Below are positions 6,027-7,129 of a stretch of DNA of 7,129 nt, one piece after another (positions within the stretch are counted from its first letter, which is position 1; the number at the start of each line of letters is the position of its first letter). A model generated the notes under the pieces. That model was not told where the DNA came from. It did not search any database and saw only the letters and a program-made list of their open reading frames with translations. The translations under genes and the position numbers were made by a program. The DNA comes from an uncultured Anaerosacchariphilus sp. (GTDB taxonomy: Bacteria; Bacillota; Clostridia; Lachnospirales; Lachnospiraceae), in assembly GCA_934373375.1 (NCBI GenBank), contig CAKROP010000110.1:1-7129 (forward strand). The letters are read 5' to 3'.

Positions 6027-6055
6027 AATCCACTTTATCAGCTGCTCCGGCTCAT

Positions 6056-6214
6056 CTACAGTCTCCCATGCTGATGCAGATATTTTTCCCGGGTCGCCAG
6101 GCCGCCCCGGATATGCCGCTCGGACTTATTTACGTCCAAAACCTTCCTGGCCTGTCTCGCGAGACTGGGATTAATATGCAACAGACGTTCTGCCACATCC
6201 TTATGTATAGTCGT
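6056..6214 (-). pseudogene. spoIIID: 3' half of spoIIID (sporulation transcription factor), separated from its 5' half
   Basis: Minus-strand translation ending at TAG (6056-6058) gives 49 residues from the His codon at 6203-6205. These include HKDVAERLLHINPSLARQAR, then KVLDVNKSERHIRGGLATRE and KYLHQHGRL. This matches the second half of SpoIIID, a mother-cell DNA-binding protein of about 85-95 residues that controls sigma-E genes and sigK. The homologous register may include the preceding TTI codons (SpoIIID normally has S-T-V-H-K-D at the end of its helix-turn-helix). Upstream the frame hits a stop (TGA, 6221-6223) and the sequence is recombinase-coding. The N-terminal 35-40 residues, including most of the helix-turn-helix, are therefore absent. 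What remains is intact, shows no decay and keeps its own terminator. It is either a gene recently broken by insertion or one restored by excision. Identity is secure; functional state is unknown. Confidence 0.85.
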
Positions 6215-6222
6215 CGTTAATC
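6190..6222. other. Candidate element-chromosome junction (att site) in spoIIID
   Basis: SpoIIID homology stops and recombinase coding begins within this stretch. It contains a small dyad, ACAT-CCTT-ATGT (6195-6206), centred on the His-Lys-Asp codons of spoIIID and the recombinase stop codon. Large serine recombinases cross over at a 2-bp core within a roughly 40-50 bp site. The exact core cannot be fixed without the other end of the element. Confidence 0.5.
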
Positions 6223-7129
6223 AGAACGGCTTCTTCCAATCCCAAATCACCAAGAATTCGCAGATAAATATCCACATTTCCATCCTTGTCCACCACGATT
6301 TTCTGGATAATCTTCTTTAACTGTGTATTCGTCATCTGATGCACGTCGGTAATATCCTCTATCTCTTTAAAAGTGTTATTTAATACCGCTTCCAGTTGAT
6401 CACCCTTCGTCACATGATAGGAAATCAGTTTCAGTTCATTTTCCAGACGCTCGATCTCTTTTCGCATTCCGCCGATTTTATCGTTCAACTCATCTCGGCT
6501 AATCAGGTCATCCGTGTACATATCCATATATTTTTCACGGGTTTTCTGCAGCCTGGAAAGCTCGCTGTTCAATTCCTTTTCATACTCCAGATTTTCATCC
6601 TTTGCCTTGTAAATGCGCTGAAACTCATTTACCACGTACTGGATAACCTTCTTTTTCTGCTTCAGAACCTCTGCAAAGTATTCCTGTAAAACCTCAATTA
6701 ACTCTTCTTCATCCACTGTAACCGCATTGGGACAGCTTTCTGCTCCCCGTCCGTTGTGACCAGAACACACCCAGCGAATATAGGTATTTTTATATTTGCG
6801 GACAGTTCTGCGGAATGACCAACCACACTCTTTACACTTAATCAAAGTAGAAAACAGATGCCTGTTGCTCTGTCGCTCATGGGAAATATGAAAAGCGTCA
6901 TGTCTGGAATGAAGAATTTCCTGCACCCGTTCAAAGGTCTCGTCCTCAATAATACGCAACTCCGGGCGTTCTACTACCATCCACTCTGTTTCGTCCTTTT
7001 CTTTCCGCTGGCCGGTCAGAAAATCAGCGACCTCCTGCTTCCCATTGATGATCTTCCCGGTATACAGCTCATTGGTCAGGATTCTTGTGGTAGCGTTCTG
7101 GCTCCACTTACAATTCCGCTTTGTTTTCA
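6201..7129 (-). CDS. Large serine recombinase, C-terminal 308 residues (5' end beyond the window)
   Basis: The frame is open from the right edge (7127) to TAA at 6201-6203, so the gene is only partly in view. Visible residues 8-70 are the end of the Recombinase domain (W-S-Q-N-ATTRILTNELYTGKIING, then TEWMVVERPELRIIEDETF). A zinc-ribbon follows, with CKEC at 98-101 and further cysteines at 121 and 132 (LIKCKECGWSFRRT...WVCSGHNG...SCPN). A long charged coiled coil follows at about 138-245 (KELNSELSRLQKTREKYM..., KEIERLENELKL), and then a short C-terminal region (TQLKKIIQKIVVDKDGNVDIYLR). This order is typical of large serine integrases and TnpX/SpoIVCA-type excisases. The catalytic serine domain would lie beyond the window. 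An ATG at 6980 falls inside the Recombinase domain and is not the start. The gene reads towards the spoIIID fragment and ends inside it, as expected for an integrase at the edge of its element. Confidence 0.92.
   Translation of the reverse strand, partial: KTKRNCKWSQNATTRILTNELYTGKIINGKQEVADFLTGQRKEKDETEWMVVERPELRIIEDETFERVQEILHSRHDAFHISHERQSNRHLFSTLIKCKECGWSFRRTVRKYKNTYIRWVCSGHNGRGAESCPNAVTVDEEELIEVLQEYFAEVLKQKKKVIQYVVNEFQRIYKAKDENLEYEKELNSELSRLQKTREKYMDMYTDDLISRDELNDKIGGMRKEIERLENELKLISYHVTKGDQLEAVLNNTFKEIEDITDVHQMTNTQLKKIIQKIVVDKDGNVDIYLRILGDLGLEEAVLINDDYT
6201..7129 (-). mobile_element. End of an integrative or excisable element inserted in spoIIID
   Basis: The left border is inferred at about 6200-6215, where spoIIID sequence gives way to the serine recombinase gene. 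Only the recombinase end is visible, so the size and type (prophage, transposon-like or skin-like element) are unknown. No terminal inverted repeats are seen, consistent with serine-recombinase integration. Confidence 0.7.

Noticed and set aside
6201..6980. Recombinase as a complete 259-residue protein starting at 6980
   Set aside because: The frame stays open to the window edge and the upstream codons encode conserved Recombinase-domain residues, so the gene is longer.
1..7129. CRISPR array, tRNA or rRNA genes
   Set aside because: No regularly spaced repeats, cloverleaf-like segments or rRNA sequence were seen. The only tandem repeats are the two PadR operators.

Overview
The window looks like chromosome from a spore-forming gut-type Clostridia, most likely Lachnospiraceae. 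The evidence is mid-range GC coding with AT-rich promoters, strong AAGGAG-type ribosome sites, a DUF5685/J-protein pair, a PadR-HAAS-toastrack-PspC envelope operon, and part of the sporulation regulator gene spoIIID. The genus assignment is inference.

Layout, left to right. Positions 1-494 (+) hold the 3' end of a COG1092-type SAM-dependent RNA methyltransferase, followed by a modest terminator hairpin. Positions 641-1195 (+) hold a YbaK/ProX-type prolyl-tRNA deacylase. It converges on a minus-strand operon, and the two share a bidirectional terminator at 1286-1344. The minus operon is a DUF5685 protein (2082-2906) overlapping by 8 nt a small J-domain protein (1355-2089). A recognisable promoter lies upstream at 2965-2994. 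Positions 3057-3623 (-) hold a beta-carbonic anhydrase read from a full-consensus sigma-A promoter.

Divergent from the carbonic anhydrase is a four-gene plus-strand operon: a PadR repressor, a HAAS (DUF1700) membrane protein, a DUF4097 toastrack membrane-anchored protein and a PspC-domain protein. The first three genes are coupled by ATGA overlaps. The promoter carries two near-identical dyad operators spaced 33 bp apart, which suggests PadR autoregulation. A 14-bp perfect-stem bidirectional terminator closes the operon. The set resembles known Psp/Lia-like envelope-stress modules.

The most interesting part is the right end. After the terminator, on the minus strand, lie the last 49 codons of spoIIID, reading HKDVAERL... 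and ending in a normal stop. This stretch is too short to appear as an independent long reading frame. The N-terminal half is missing. Exactly where it should begin, the sequence switches into the 3' end of a large serine recombinase gene that runs off the right edge. The recombinase stop codon lies inside the spoIIID codons. This is the architecture of an integrative element inserted in the helix-turn-helix region of spoIIID. It recalls the skin element in sigK, which a serine recombinase excises during sporulation. Whether this element is excised in a programmed way or simply inactivates spoIIID cannot be decided here, because its other end is outside the window.
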